The notes under the pieces were generated by a model. The model made no database searches, had not been told where the DNA came from, and worked only from the letters and a program-made list of their open reading frames with translations. From Sabellastarte sp. h YS-2021 (lineage: Eukaryota > Annelida > Polychaeta > Sabellida > Sabellidae): a DNA stretch of 64,000 nt. A program made the position numbers and the translations under genes. Shown piece by piece: positions 41,707-53,797 of this stretch. How positions within the stretch are numbered: position 1 is the stretch's first letter; the number at the start of each line of letters is the position of its first letter. Location of the stretch: NCBI GenBank assembly GCA_964017235.1, contig OZ024928.1, positions 154,900,881 through 154,964,880 on the forward strand, read 5' to 3'.

Positions 41707-43628
41707 ATGTCGTCCCTAGGACAGAAGAGAGGCACGTGTGGCCACGTTATGGCTATATTTGACTGCCCTATTTGTAAAGCCTTTACACCAGAGCAAGTTC
41801 AGCAACTAACCACCCCACCTACAGAGATAGGAAGAATAAAAAGAAGAAAATGGTTTCGTCCTCCCCTACCCCCACTCTTGTGGACCCTGCACAGGTAAGT
41901 GTGTGGGGTAAAGTAGAGGGAGAGAAGGCTAATGTCAAGCCTGAAACCTCGTCTGCTGGAAAGAAGAATAAGAGAAGCGTTTCCCCCAAGCCTTCTCCCA
42001 GATCCAGCAAGAAGAAGCCCAGTACCAGCAGCAGACCTTCATCTGAAGATTTGAAGAATCTGGATGATAAATGGGCTGAGAGATTTGCAAGGCTGGAAGC
42101 AATGCTGTTGTCCAAATCCTTTGCTGTCCCAGTGGAACCAGTGGTGAAGCCAGCAGAAGTCATCACCAGCCAGAAGCCTTTTCTTGACCCTGGTGCTAGC
42201 ACCAGTAATTTTTGCTGACTCTGCAGAGCCTTCTGGTCCCAGCCTTGTTCAGGCCACCGGTGATGCTGTTCCACCAAGAGGAGATGAGATGCAGCAGAAT
42301 GCCACACAGCCTGTTGAGGCTCCCGGTGCTGGGACGGCCACCCAGCCTGTTCAGGCTCCCGGTGCAGGTCCTGATGTACTGCCTTCCGGTACCGGTGATG
42401 CTGCCTTCAGTGTGGAACAGACCCTGACTGGTCCTAGAGCTGTCCAGCGCACCAGTGGGTCTGAAAGTGAAGATGAACAGCACAGTCAGACCGGTTCCCT
42501 GTTGGAAGGAAACTACCAGGACGTCTCCCCAGCCAGAGAACTCACCAGGGACGAATCTACAGATCAAGAACTCTCTGAGGAGGCCAGCTATAGGGAGACA
42601 ATGAGAGGTGTGAGATCCTTCATAGGTTGGCACAAGGTCCCAGAGTTTGAGAGTGTTTCATCATCTGATGACAACCCTTTTGCCGGTTCACGTGTTCAGC
42701 CAGCCGGTAAAGTGTCAGTCAAGCTTCCGGTGGACGATTGGCTGTGTAAGAAGATGGAAAAGCTCAACCTCACCATCACAGAGGGCTACCCTGCAAGAAA
42801 CTCTGAAATGCTGGCCTCCTCAAAGATCAGTTCATCAAACCTCCCCAGTCGTCTGGATGGTACGGGATGCATGCTGAGAAGAAAGACTGTGACAAGGTTA
42901 CTGTGTCTTCCTGGTCCCCCGAACCGCCAAACTCAACAGTGCTTTTAGCCGGGTTGCCAGATGCAACCTTCCAACTGCCCCACTCTCCCGGGCTTTCCAC
43001 CAGGACATGCTGAGGCGTTGGGAGAGAGCAGCCAGAGAACAAATTGTCATGTGCAACCAGGCTGCTGGATTTTCACGTTGTTTGACAACAGTGCCAGATG
43101 CCATGTCTTCTCTACTGAACTCTTTATATCTGGATAGTTCCAAGGGCAAGTCGTCTGAGAGAATGAGGCAGGCCGTAGATGAACTGAACTATCTGGTGAC
43201 CTTTAACCGGTCAATATCTCAAGCAATGGCCAGGACTATGCAAGATCTATCTGAAGGCATGTTTATCAGCATGGCGAATTTCACCCTTGCACGCAGGGAC
43301 AGTTATATTGAATATTTGCATGCTGGTGTGAACTGCTCTGCATACGGCCCCTGTTCATCTACACTCACTGTTCCCTGACCAGCTTATTACCAAAGCTGAA
43401 GAAGAGATCTGTAGAAGTGAGGAGAGGCGTTCTTCTGGCCAGCCTCACAGACATCAAGGTCGTTTTCACCCTTATTCTCCCAGTGACAGATCTGCTAACC
43501 AACCGGACCGGAAGTCCGGTAACCCAGCATGGAAGCAAATAAGGGATAGACAATAAACCAGAAAAAGTCGTGGCAAGCCCTCAACTTTCTCCCAGAAACC
43601 GGCTAAGGGTTTAAAGCCGCATAAATGA
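41707..43628 (+). pseudogene. DIRS copy E gag, deleted and frameshifted
   Basis: ATG 41,707 gives SSLGQKRGTCGHVMAIFDC, but the CARCRDK...DDPC part of the zinc cluster is deleted. The Lys/Ser linker and acidic region continue in other frames (41,850-42,218; 42,184-42,948), then RRWERAAREQIVMCNQAAGFSRC (43,007-43,378) and a basic tail to TGA near 43,628. Confidence 0.85.
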
Positions 43629-43634
43629 CAATCA

Positions 43635-45640
43635 ATGTGTAACTTCTGTGACCGGACTAAAGAACTCTGTGTATGTTTCTGGTCAAACAGGCTTGAACCC
43701 TTCACCAGTGATAGCCGGGGACAAGAAAGTGACTGTAACTTCTAATGTAGACTTTTGTGTTGCAAATGCTCATTCTGTTACCGGGTTGCCGCAAAAAAGG
43801 TGTAAATCCCAAATATTGTTACAAGTACACAGAAATAAAATATGTGAAAGATATTTCTTGTGTAGATTACTGCAAAGTTTTGCAAATCCTGTCAAAAATG
43901 CCCCACCTGTTGTTATAAGTCCACATGTAGGGGCAAGACTTCACAAGTTTTGGGAGGTATGGGAAGTTCTGGGTTCAAGTCCAAAGTAGTCACCACACTC
44001 AGAGAGGGTTACACCCCCCCTTCTGGTTCAGACCAAACCTAACCAGGTCACCAACTGTCATAAGCAATTACCAGAATACATCCAAACAGGTCCACCTTTT
44101 AGAGGCACTGTATCAGCTGGTGAACCAAAATGCAGTAGAACCGGTAGCAAACCAAAACTCCCCAAACCCAACAACCAGTGGAGACCGGTCCTGGACCTGA
44201 GCACCTTACACACCTTTCTAAACACAGAGTCATTCAAAATGGAGACCCCAGAGACAGGGGAGTGGGTCACATCCATAGACTTCAAGGACACATATTTCCA
44301 TATACCAATTCACAGTCAGTTCAGGAAGTACATGCGTTTTTACATCCAGGGCCAGTCCTACCAGTTCAAAGCCCTACCCTTTGGCCTGTCCACAGCACCC
44401 TTGGAGTTCACAGTGGTGGCCAAAGAGGTCAAACGGATGGCTTTACAGAGGGGTATAAGAATCCACCAGTACCTAGACGACTGGTTGGTGAGAGCCACAT
44501 CCCACCAAACTTGTCTCCCGCATACACAGACCTTGGTGGCTCTCTGTCAAAATCTAGGTTGGCTGGTGAACAAGGAGAAGTCAGAACTGGAACCAAAACA
44601 GGTTTTCAACTTCGTAGGTTACCAGTTCGACCTCAGGGAGGGCAAGGTCAGACCCACACCAGAGCGTTGGCAGGCCTTAACAGACAAGATTCTTAGGTCG
44701 TCTTCACATGAGACCCATACAATGGCACTTGAAGAACAACTGGAGGGTACCGGAATCACTAGAAAAGGTGATACCCGTCCCCAGGTCACTCCATCCCCAC
44801 TTAAAGTGGTGGCTGGAGGAAAGCAATGTGCTTCCAGGTCAACCATTACACCCTCTAAAACATGCTCTGCAGATATTTACAGATGCATCAAAAGAAGGGT
44901 GGGGCGCTCACTTAAACGAAAACACTGCAAGGGGAACCTGGTCCCTTCCATAAAGCAAGTTACACATAAACCACTTGGAACTAAAGGCGGTCTTTCTGGC
45001 CCTAAAAGAGTTCCAAGACCTCTGTTCAAACAACACAGTCCTGGTAGCCACAGACAACACAACAGTGGTTGAGTATATCAACAAAGAAGGGGGATGAAGT
45101 CTGGCTCCCTGTGTGCCCTACTGTGGAGAATCCTGTCCTGGTGCACCAGTAAACAGGTAACTCTCAAGGCACATCACATCCCCGGCCGTCTGAACGTGAT
45201 AGCAAACAAGCTATCCATACTTGGCCAGACCATTCAAACAGAGTGGTCCCTTCACCCAGAAGTGTTTCAAGCTATATGCTCCCGGTGGCACCAGCCCCGA
45301 GTGGACCTGTTTGCCACCAGGTTCAACAACAAACTTCCACAGTTTGTGTCACCACTACCAGACCCCCAAGCTTGGGCAGTGGATGCACTCAGCCTGTTTT
45401 GGAAAAATCTGGACCCATATGCCTTCCCACCAGCAGCCATCTTGGCCAAAGTGGTGGAGAAGTTATAGGACTACCCCTGCAACAGGATCATTCTGATTGC
45501 ACCAGGGTGGCCCAACATGCCCTGGTTTTGGGATCTGGTGGCAATGTCCATTCAGATCCCTGTGTGTCCAACCTGCCCAATCTGGTGTCTCAACCTTTCA
45601 ACCAGACCCTGCACAGGAACCTGTCAAACCTGAACTTACA
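43635..45640 (+). pseudogene. DIRS copy E ORF2 start and RT/RNase H/methyltransferase-like region
   Basis: After the gag TGA, ATG 43,635 opens a short frame that meets TAA at 43,743; the first cysteine cluster CRLLCCKCSFC follows in the same frame, where other copies have CAA or another sense codon. RT reads SIDFKDTYFHIPI, LPFGLSTAPLEF and YLDDWLVRA; the segment between the SELEPKQVFNFVGYQFDL stretch and HMRPIQWHL has lost about 90 bases. RNase H and DLFATRFNNKLPQFVSPL follow, with TAG at 45,466-45,468 in the methyltransferase-like part. Non-functional. Confidence 0.85.
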
Positions 45641-46693
45641 TGCCTGGCTCCTAGAGCCACAGCAATCAAGGGGCAGGGGTTGAGGCTCCTCAAAGAGGAT
45701 CAACCAGATCTGTCTATGGGGCAAGGTGAACCATTTTTACAAAGTGGTGCCTCAGTAATCAGGTGGACTTCAGGGCACCACCTCTAAAAGCCATAGCTGA
45801 CTTCCTGTTGCATCTTTTTCAGGATAGGAAGTTTCAACCTGGTACCATTGATGGTTACAGATCAGCCATTGCTGACAAATTGGGCAACTCTACCATTAAT
45901 GTCAGCAAAGATGAGAATCTCACCCGTCTTCTGGATAGTTTTCATAGAGACAGTCCCAAGTGCAGGAGGTATACCCTCCTGGAACTTGTCCCTGGTCTTA
46001 CACCAGCTGACTAAGGCTCCCTTTGAACCCTTAATAGAGGCATCACTAAAACACATGACCTTCAAGACTGTTTTTCTGCTGGCCCTGGGTTCTGGTAAAC
46101 GCAGGAGTGAGATCCATGCTTGGCTACATAAAAACATCAGACACCAGTCAGACTGGTCGAAGGTGTCCTTGTACCCCTCACCCAGCTTTCTATCCAAGAA
46201 TCAGCTGGCTAAGGAGGGTCCAGATAGTGTGGCTCCAGTGGTCATACCAGCCCTGGCCCCCACTCTGGACAAATCACTCAAGGGTGACAGGTCCTTGTGT
46301 CCAGTCAGAGCCCTTCGTTATTACTTGGACAGGACCTCAGATCTTAGGCAGAACAAGGAGTTGGTCTTTGTCTCCTTCAAGAAGGGTTTTGATAGACATC
46401 TCACCTGCCACCATCTCCTCATGGATCAAACAGTGATCCTTTGCTATGAGCTCTCTGACCAAGAGGCCCTCACACTGCATCAGGTCAAAGCCCATGATGT
46501 CAGGGCCTTTGCTGCTTCTAAGGCCTTCCAATTGGGGGTCTCCTTAGAGCAGATTCTGTTAGCCTGCCACTGGAAATCCCAGAACACCTTCACACAATTC
46601 TATCTGAAGGATGTGGCTTGGGCTGATACAGAGCTTTTTCATTTAGGGCCAGTGGTGGCTGCCCAACAGGTCCACCACCAAGCCCAAAAATGA
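45641..46693 (+). pseudogene. DIRS copy E tyrosine recombinase, frameshifted at its start
   Basis: The N-terminal segment (LKAIADFLLHLFQDRKFQPGT, RLLDSFHRD) is in one frame, and from about 45,960 the rest runs open to TGA near 46,693: KRRSEIHAW (Arg), HDVRAFAAS (HxxR), LACHWKSQNTFTQFYLKD (His/Trp and Tyr). A short deletion removes part of the region before VILCYELSD. Confidence 0.88.
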
Positions 46694-47015
46694 GGAGATA
46701 TGTAAATATGTATATATGTACATAGCTTGTACAATTGTATTTAAAAAAACAACAAAAAACTCTGACTTGCTTCCTTTGGGAAGTTTATTTCTTATGGGAA
46801 TGAACTCAACCCTCTCTTCGTACTCTCAGATCAGGTCTGAGAAAAAGGGGGGGGCAACCTTGGTAGACTCCAGGATTACCGGTTAGTCTTAGCCTTCCTT
46901 GACCTTTGGGGGGTCATCTGACCCTAGGTCAATTGGGCCTTCTTAACTTTGTTTTGTTTATGAGTTCACTTGAGTCCCTAGTAACTTACCCGCCTACCAA
47001 GCGGTAGTTATTCAG

Positions 47016-47125
47016 CAATTGTCCATTGGATAGGATGTATTAACGCAATAAAATTGCAAATTTAATAAGTAAATAAAATTTTTTTTAATTTTTAAGTTTT
47101 AAAGTTAATATCCTATCCAATGGAC
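47016..47125 (+). repeat. Internal complementary region of DIRS copy E
   Basis: Runs from CAATTGTCCATTGGATAGG to CCTATCCAATGGACA, with the central AT stretch expanded relative to copies A and D. Confidence 0.85.
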
Positions 47126-47302
47126 AGGCAAGGCCCACCCATCCAGCCCCGCTATCAGCTTACTAGGGGTCTTCATATGTTTAGACAACGAAAAAGATGC
47201 TATGACATCACGCTGTCTAGACAGGAAGGAAGTACGAGGCGACACCTAGCGAATGCACACTCCGTGACCGGTCCTGGCGGTATTATATACAGGACATCTT
47301 TT

Positions 47303-48709
47303 TTTAAAAAGAAATTAGGGTTTTCAGCCCCCAACTGACTTACTGTTCAATAACATCAGTTTAACTTGATGCATTGATTAAGCTAAAGAAAGATTCTCTA
47401 TGACCTTTTACTTAAAAAAATTCCTGTATTTTGGCCATCTTCACATAAAAATATATATAGTTCTTACTCCCACCTCATTTATTTTAAGACTTTTTAAAAC
47501 CACACCTGGCACATGTATACTTAAAACAAAATTTCTGTTATCTGGCAAAGTTAACCTCCTGGTGTTTATGAGGTATGTAGCATAGATTGATATGGTTATT
47601 AACATATTGCAGCTGATTAGTGTTCATATAATATAAATTCCCAATTTTAGGCACATTAAAAATCCCCATTCTTCTGATTCCATTCTTGTTGAATTGTGGT
47701 GATATAACTTTTCCTTTTTGGAAAAAAGCTTTAATTAATTCAGCTTTTGTTTTGCAGAAGGAGTTGTTATTCTAGCTACTTATTCATATAGACTATGTAA
47801 TTTGGTCAAATGTATGGGCTAGACTTCTTTCAGAAGATAAAATGACTGGACAAAAAACGTTTTCTCATAAACAGTTTTCTTGTACAGTATTTTATGTATT
47901 TCCGGCTAATTGAAAATGAATGAGTTGTCTCTTTTTTCTTTCTTGTTCAACTCAGTATTTGCTTTTGTGTTATATCTATCTGGAGGCAGGCATGAAAGTC
48001 CTACTCACTCACTTATGCCCTGCTGTGCCTTTATGTATTGCATAACATGTCTGTACACTGAGTGAAAAGGGTACATAAGGGATATCAAGATGTGTTCATT
48101 TCTTTATATTAAGGGATATGCTTACAGTAAATCTTTTAGGGGTAAACCATTCAAACAAGGACATTTATCTTTAGATTCATGGAAGTAGAGTTTTGTGGAA
48201 TTAATGTCTTGTGGAAAGAATGCCTTGTCTGTTTTGAGAGAATGGATAAAGCCTTATGTAAAAACCTCGATGTTACATGATATTCACATATTAAGTCATG
48301 TGTGAATAAAAAGTATTAACAGTAACATCTAACAACATGACTTTGTGTATTCTTTTTATCATGGAATAATAAAGGATTTGAAGGGAAAATTTTAAACATA
48401 TTTATCTTATAAAAATATAAAATAGCAATGAATTGCATAAAATGCCTCAAAGATATACAACATATGAATGTCCCTATCTATAGTCAATTATAGCAGTATA
48501 TTTTACGAAACACAATAAAGCTCACATTCTGCTTATAGTCTAATACTGCAACTGCTACACTTTTTTAAATAATCCACTTTTCCATCAGACACAAAACACA
48601 GTAAAGCTTGCATTCTGCTTACAGTCTCATACCACAACTACTACAGCTTTAATAACCCAAGACTCCATCCAGGAGGGTATATGGGTAGTCTAAAATATTA
48701 CTTCAAGAT
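47303..48709. other. Gene-free stretch
   Basis: The first 60 or so bases are a host repeat unit that also flanks copy E on the left. The rest shows no coding or repeat signal that I can support. Confidence 0.5.
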
Positions 48710-49300
48710 GTTTTATTGTATCCCCGGACAAAAGTCAGGGATACTTAGGATTCAGTACGGTCACGCCGCCACAGAGATTTCCTTTCGGACATGATAACTT
48801 AAAAATATTTTAGTTAGACCTTTCACATTTGGTATGTGGGTATATATGGGCAATACCATGAATGCTATTGTTTTGTGACCTTGACCTTCAATTTCAAGGT
48901 CACTGGTGGCCTCTTAAAGGTCAGATTTTGGCCATTTTTCACATTTTGGCCCAGTTCTCATATACAGAAAGTTAGATCATCCTATGGCTGGTACATACAA
49001 TACATATATATGTCCTCTGTAAGCATGCAGAAATTTGACCTTGAAGCTCTTTATTGAAGGTCATCCACAGACTGCCAAAGTACCTCCTCACGGTGACATT
49101 TTTTGGCCTTTTTGGAGATATTTTCACACTTAATGCTGACTATATTGCATGGAAACTATTGAAAATGGCTTTGGAGGTTGAATACATGATGGAGTACCAG
49201 CATCCAGTTTGTTGACCTTGGCTATTGTTTTCAAGGTCACCTTAGGCCTGCTAAAATGACTCAAAATGGTACCTTTTACTGCATACATATATGCCTATAT
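48710..49300. repeat. Low-copy dispersed repeat-like sequence
   Basis: GTATCCCCGGACAAAAGTCAG and several stretches with TGACCTTGA and CAAGGTCAC motifs, similar in style to the repeats at 50,860-51,900 and 52,385-52,740, but I cannot define units. Confidence 0.35.
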
Positions 49301-49309
49301 AAGACTGTG

Positions 49310-50050
49310 AGGCATAAAGCTTGTGGGTGTTCCACAGCCTAAACCCCTGCACAGATTTTCACCAAATTGTCAGGGGATGTTTACCCTAAGAGGATCTAGA
49401 GCTGATTAGGTTTTGGGGGTATCCAGTAACAGCTGTTGCCATAGCAACCCCTGCACGGATTTTCTCCAAATTTTCAGGGTATGTTTACCTTAAGAGGATC
49501 TAGGGGTGATAAGGTTTTGGTGGGTATCCGGCTACCACTGTTGCCATGGCATAACTTTAAAGATTTTTGGGTCTTAAAGTGTGTGGGTGTTCCACAGACT
49601 AAACCCCATGCACAGATTTTTACCAAATTTTCAGGGTATGTTTACCCCAAGAGCATCTAAAGCTGATACGGTTTTGGAGGGTATCCGGTAACAACTGTTG
49701 CCATGGTAACACTTTTAACATGTTTGGGTCTTAAAGTTGTGGGTGTTGCACAGCCTGAACCCCTGTACAGATTTTTACCAAATTGTCAGGACATGTTCAC
49801 CCTAAGAGGATCTACAGCTGATTAGGTTTTGGTGGGTATCGGACTACCACTGTTGACATGGTAACACTTTTAATATTTTCCGGTCTTAAAGTTTGTGGGT
49901 GTTCCACAGCCTAAACCCCTGTATGGATTTTCACCAGATTTTCAGGACAAGTTTACCCCAAGAGGATCTAGAGCTGATTAGGTTTTGGGGGTATCCAGCG
50001 GCAACTGTTATCATGGCAGCACTTTTAAAATTTTTGGGTCTTAAAGTTTG
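49310..50050 (+). repeat. Satellite of 156-bp period, about 4-5 units
   Basis: GTGGGTGTT(C/G)CACAG recurs at about 49,324, 49,582, 49,738 and 49,894, with AGAGGATCTA, GCTGATTAGGTTTTGG and ACTGTTGCCATGGTAACA between. The first interval (258) contains a shortened unit. Confidence 0.85.
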
Positions 50051-50394
50051 TTCTAAAATCTTTAATGTTTTCTGTAACCTAAAAAAGGAAAGCTTGCCCA
50101 AGAGTAATTGTGTCCTTGTTTTAGAAACAAAATGGCCGCCACATTACATCTTTAATGCCAAATAGGAGGGTCATCATATCAAAAAGGCCTTATATCTCCC
50201 TTATAATTCTTTCTTTGGCTTCAAAATATGAAAACTACTTGTAAGAAATCATGGCCTGTGAATCTTTTGTAGAACATCTCGTGGGTTCTCTATACTTCTT
50301 ACAACAGAAGCTGTTCCTAAGATTTTTCCAAATCTCAATGTTGTTGGCCATTTAGCTGTACCTGCGGGCTGGGGTTCTTAAAGACCGAGGCTGG

Positions 50395-50750
50395 CTATTT
50401 TTAACTATGACCAAAATGAGTAAATGATATTTTTCTTCATAACTGTTAGAGTTACAATAATTTTGTCAAATATGTTGTTTAGCTACCTTTTGATGCACAG
50501 TGTCATGGCAAATTTCCAGAGCTGTAGGTCCATAGCTGAGTAATAGCTACCTTGACAGTTCACCATTGAGTAAATCACTTATATCTGCAAACCTATTAAA
50601 TTTAGAGGTTTTTTGTCAAATATGTTGTTCATGTACTTTCAAATGTACTCTGTCATGGCAAATTTTCAGAGCTGTAGGTCCATAGCTAACTGAGTAATAG
50701 CTACTTTGACAGTTTACCATTGAGTAATTCACTTATAGCTAGAAAACTGT
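50395..50750 (+). repeat. Tandem repeat of about 160 bp, two units
   Basis: TGTCAAATATGTTGTT, GTCATGGCAAAT, AGAGCTGTAGGTCCATAGCT and GAGTAATAGCTAC occur twice in order. A diverged relative lies at 27,130-27,410. Confidence 0.8.
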
Positions 50751-51028
50751 TGCACCCATCCTTACCAAGGCTTCAAGATATCTTCCCTGCTATGAAATCT
50801 TGCCTGGCTAACATTTGGTCCAGTTTGTTCAATTTGGTTGGTTGCTATGGCAACGAATTTGAAAATCTGAGGTGACCAAACTTAAAGGAGCCTATATCTC
50901 CCTTATTATTGGTGGTAGAGGTTTTGGATGTGAAGACAACTTCTAGGAAATCATGTGCCCCGAATCTTTTGCTGGTTTGACCTTGGACCCCTCCTTCAAG
51001 GTCAAATATGGTTCTTCATACCTATAAT

Positions 51029-51417
51029 TAGGGGTGTGACGAGTACAAATAATTTGGGTTGATTGCTCGCAGATAAAAACTCAACTCGACATCGAGCCCT
51101 CACGACATTTAGTATCCACCATGGAAACGACATCCAATATGGGGGCTCCCGTAAACAAAAACAAATATAAAGATAAAAGCTTTGAATCGCTTGAATTAGC
51201 TATTGTCAGCACATAATATCAATATTATTATGTTACAAATGGTGGATTATGGGATTTAATAAAAGTAAGGTATGTTATTTATGTTTTATTGACTAAAAAA
51301 CGTATCCGGTTCTATAGGTTGTTTTATACACATGAGTAGTCGATCCTAAGAATTGGGGTCGAATTTTCGTGAAATTCGCCTCGCTCGGCGAGTGTCGACT
51401 GCTCGGTCGTACCCCTA
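51029..51417. mobile_element. hAT-like MITE, 389 bp
   Basis: Inverted ends TAGGGGTGTGACGAG and its imperfect complement (CTCGGTCGTACCCCTA) are flanked by CCTATAAT (51,021-51,028) and CCTGTAAT (51,418-51,425), an 8-base target duplication with one mismatch, the size made by hAT transposases. There is no coding capacity. Confidence 0.8.
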
Positions 51418-51547
51418 CCTGTAATGGCCTATATCTCCCTGTTATTGGTCGTAGAGGTTTTAGATGTGAAGACAATCTATGGGAAATCATGTGCCCCAAA
51501 TCTTTTGGTGGGCTCAGATTTGACCTTAGATCTCTCCTTTAAGGTCG

Positions 51548-51785
51548 AATAGGGGGGCCACGGTGGCAGAGTGGTAACATTCTCGCCTCCCACCTCTGAG
51601 GCTGGTGTTCGGTTCCCAGCATGGCCTCAAGTGGTAAAGCTGGTAGTTGCTTGCCGTTGGTTGGCAGTTTACAGTACAGAATCCTGACGAACTGTATGTA
51701 CTGGTTTCCTCTGCCCTTCCAACTACCCGTCATGATATGACCTGTACAGTGTTGAAAGTGATGTAAAACCCAAATAAATAAGTAA
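51548..51785 (+). mobile_element. tRNA-derived SINE, type 1
   Basis: GGGGGGCCACGGTGGCAGAG head, box B GTGTTCGGTTCCC, body AGCTGGTAGTTGCTTGC, tail GTTGAAAGTGATGTAAAACC and AAATAAATAAGTAAAT. The flanks TCAAGGTCGAATA or similar (TTTAAGGTCGAATAG before, CAAGGTCGAATATG after) look like a target duplication of about 12 bases. Confidence 0.88.
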
Positions 51786-52384
51786 ATCAAGGTCGAATAT
51801 GGTCCTTGATACCTCTAATGGTCTATATCTCCCTTATTATTGGTTGTAGAGGTTTTGTATGTGAAGACGAATCTTTTGGTGGGGTCACATTTGACATAAT
51901 ATTCTATATGTCACGTTTCAACCATGTCCTGTCCCGGGATACACTGCATCGAGACGCAATCTCTAGTTTCACATTTATTGTTTTATAAGTATATAAAGGT
52001 TGTCAATATATAACAAAATATGATAAAATAATAAGATTTTTGTAGCTCCCCAATACTATAGAATATATATGCCTGTAGTGGAAGATAGCTGCTTATAATT
52101 GCAATTCAATTGGTTTATTATATTAAAAACTTAGAGTAAATCACTACTTTAGAATACAAATTACAAGGATGTTTTAGATGATAAGTGATCATAGAGGATG
52201 GCTACTTATGCGTGTAGTCTTCAAACCTTTCAATTGCAGTCCATACTCAGGGTTGATTGGTATAGGTTTTCAATATGGTAATTTTCATATACAATCTGGT
52301 TGATTATTTCTTAAAGGCCTATTTCCAATTCGTATTCAATATTGTCCTTTGCAGTAATCTTTAATCCTCATTCATCTGTGTACT

Positions 52385-52740
52385 TTGTATCCCACAGCCT
52401 TTAAGGGCTATGTGGGTATTGTCTTTACCTATGGCATCCAGATAGGCGGGTGGTAAAATGGCAGGAATCAGCTTGTCCGGGTTGTATCTCAGAAACTGTG
52501 AGGTGTCAGATGTTGATACTGGTTGGGACATTGGTTGGGGGTGTAGGTGTGCAACATGATGGCATGACCTTCATTTCACCACTGACCTTGTCATAGTGGC
52601 CTTGACCCTTAAAATCTTTTCCCGGCTGTATCTCAGAAACTGTTATTTGTAGGAAGTCGATACTTGATAAGGACATTAGTTGGGATTGTAGGTGCAATGT
52701 CATGACGTGGCCTTGATTTGACCTTAACATTTCAGTGTAA
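52385..52740 (+). repeat. Dispersed repeat, second copy (relative of 7,830-8,098)
   Basis: Contains CCCACAGCC, GGCATCCAGATAGGCG, CAGCTTGTCCGG, TGTATCTCAGAAACTGT (twice) and GGCCTTGATTTGACCTT. It is the uninterrupted counterpart of the copy that DIRS B entered. Confidence 0.7.
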
Positions 52741-53086
52741 TCTTAAACTTTAAATGGAGGTGCTACCGAAAGAGTTTCAATTCAGTCTTTCGTTAGACCA
52801 AGATGTCTTTTTTATGTCTTTTTTTATTTGGATATTAAATCATAAGCCATGGAGATGAAATAATAAAATGGTGTCATAAATTGTTTAGATGGCTATATGT
52901 AATTCTAGCTATGTATCCAAAGAAGTCTACAAAAATGTCAATGATACAGTGGGAATGCTTACAAAGAATGTTCATATTTTTGAAGCAGCACATGCTTGTA
53001 CTTTGTACAATCTAAACATCTAGTGCAGGGCTTTTTCATAGTCAGACAAAATGGTGTAGGTGTTCTTTCCACAGTATGATGTGAGT

Positions 53087-53193
53087 GATGATGGTTTTAC
53101 ATGACATTTAATCATGGCACTTCAGGTAATAATTTTCGGCTTCGTAAAATTATCCGGAAGTGACATGGTTAAATGCCATATGAAACCATCATC
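53087..53193. repeat. Long palindrome (hairpin), about 50-bp arms
   Basis: GATGATGGTTTTACATGACA...AATAATTTTCG pairs with CGTAAAATTATCC...TGAAACCATCATC around a loop of a few bases, with scattered mismatches. It is similar in kind to the palindrome at 32,638. No ORF. Confidence 0.8.
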
Positions 53194-53618
53194 AGAAGTG
53201 GATTATTTCTATTCTAACATGACATTTAAGCTTATTTAAGAGACTTTTCAATATTTGTTTAAAGTTTTACAAGGAATAAATTATTTCATGTAGATTTGTT
53301 TACATTGTAGTGACCTTAGCAACCGGCTGTTCCATCCATTGTACCTTTAATTTGATATTAAATATGCACAAAGTATATAAATCACTATAAAATAACAATA
53401 TAAAATAAACCACTATAAAATCTCACACTATTTCACACTATAAAATTTGACATTATAAAATTTGTAAAAATATGAACGCCGGATGGAAGGGCAGTGCGAT
53501 TGTTGATAAATGTGTGCGCATAGAACTGAAAACTTGTTTCTGTGCAGCTCGTCATGTTAGAATTCAAGACTGACAGTTTATTAAGTAAAAATACCTAAAA
53601 TATGTTAAAAATATGTGG

Positions 53619-53797
53619 ACAGTTACTGATTTCCACCTAAGGTCAAGTTGGGTGAGAATAAAGGTCAGTTCCAAGGTCATGTTAGGGTTTGAGATCAAAG
53701 TGGATTTATGTTTGCGGTTTTTATTTTACATGTTAGTTTATGTACAAAGAGTTAAAACCAGTAAAAGGTTTGGAAATTAAAAATTTACAAAACACCA
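53619..53797 (-). repeat. B2 terminal direct repeat of element H
   Basis: 179 bases, same as B1 at 54,348-54,526; this is the 3' end of the element on the minus strand. Confidence 0.92.

Larger units (their letters stand above)
41428..47302 (+). mobile_element. DIRS-like copy E, complete order but decayed and end-trimmed
   Basis: Copy A subfamily. Left repeat 41,428-41,605, gag, ORF2/RT/RNase H, YR, G8 run (46,847-46,854), internal complementary region 47,016-47,125 and a right repeat from about 47,187 that stops at 47,302 after GGACATCTTTTT, lacking the outer 70 or so bases. The left end also lacks the AT-rich outermost core. Both flanks are units of one host repeat (GTTTTCAGCC-CCA...TGTTCA), so the copy sits in that repeat. 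Confidence 0.9.
50860..51900 (+). repeat. Three spaced units of a CCTATATCTCCCTTATTATTGG repeat
   Basis: Units at about 50,890, 51,425 and 51,822 share TCTATATCTCCCTTATTATT, GTAGAGGTTTT, ATGTGAAGAC and AATCTTTT. They were probably a tandem array before a MITE (51,029-51,417) and a SINE (51,548-51,785) were inserted. Confidence 0.75.
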
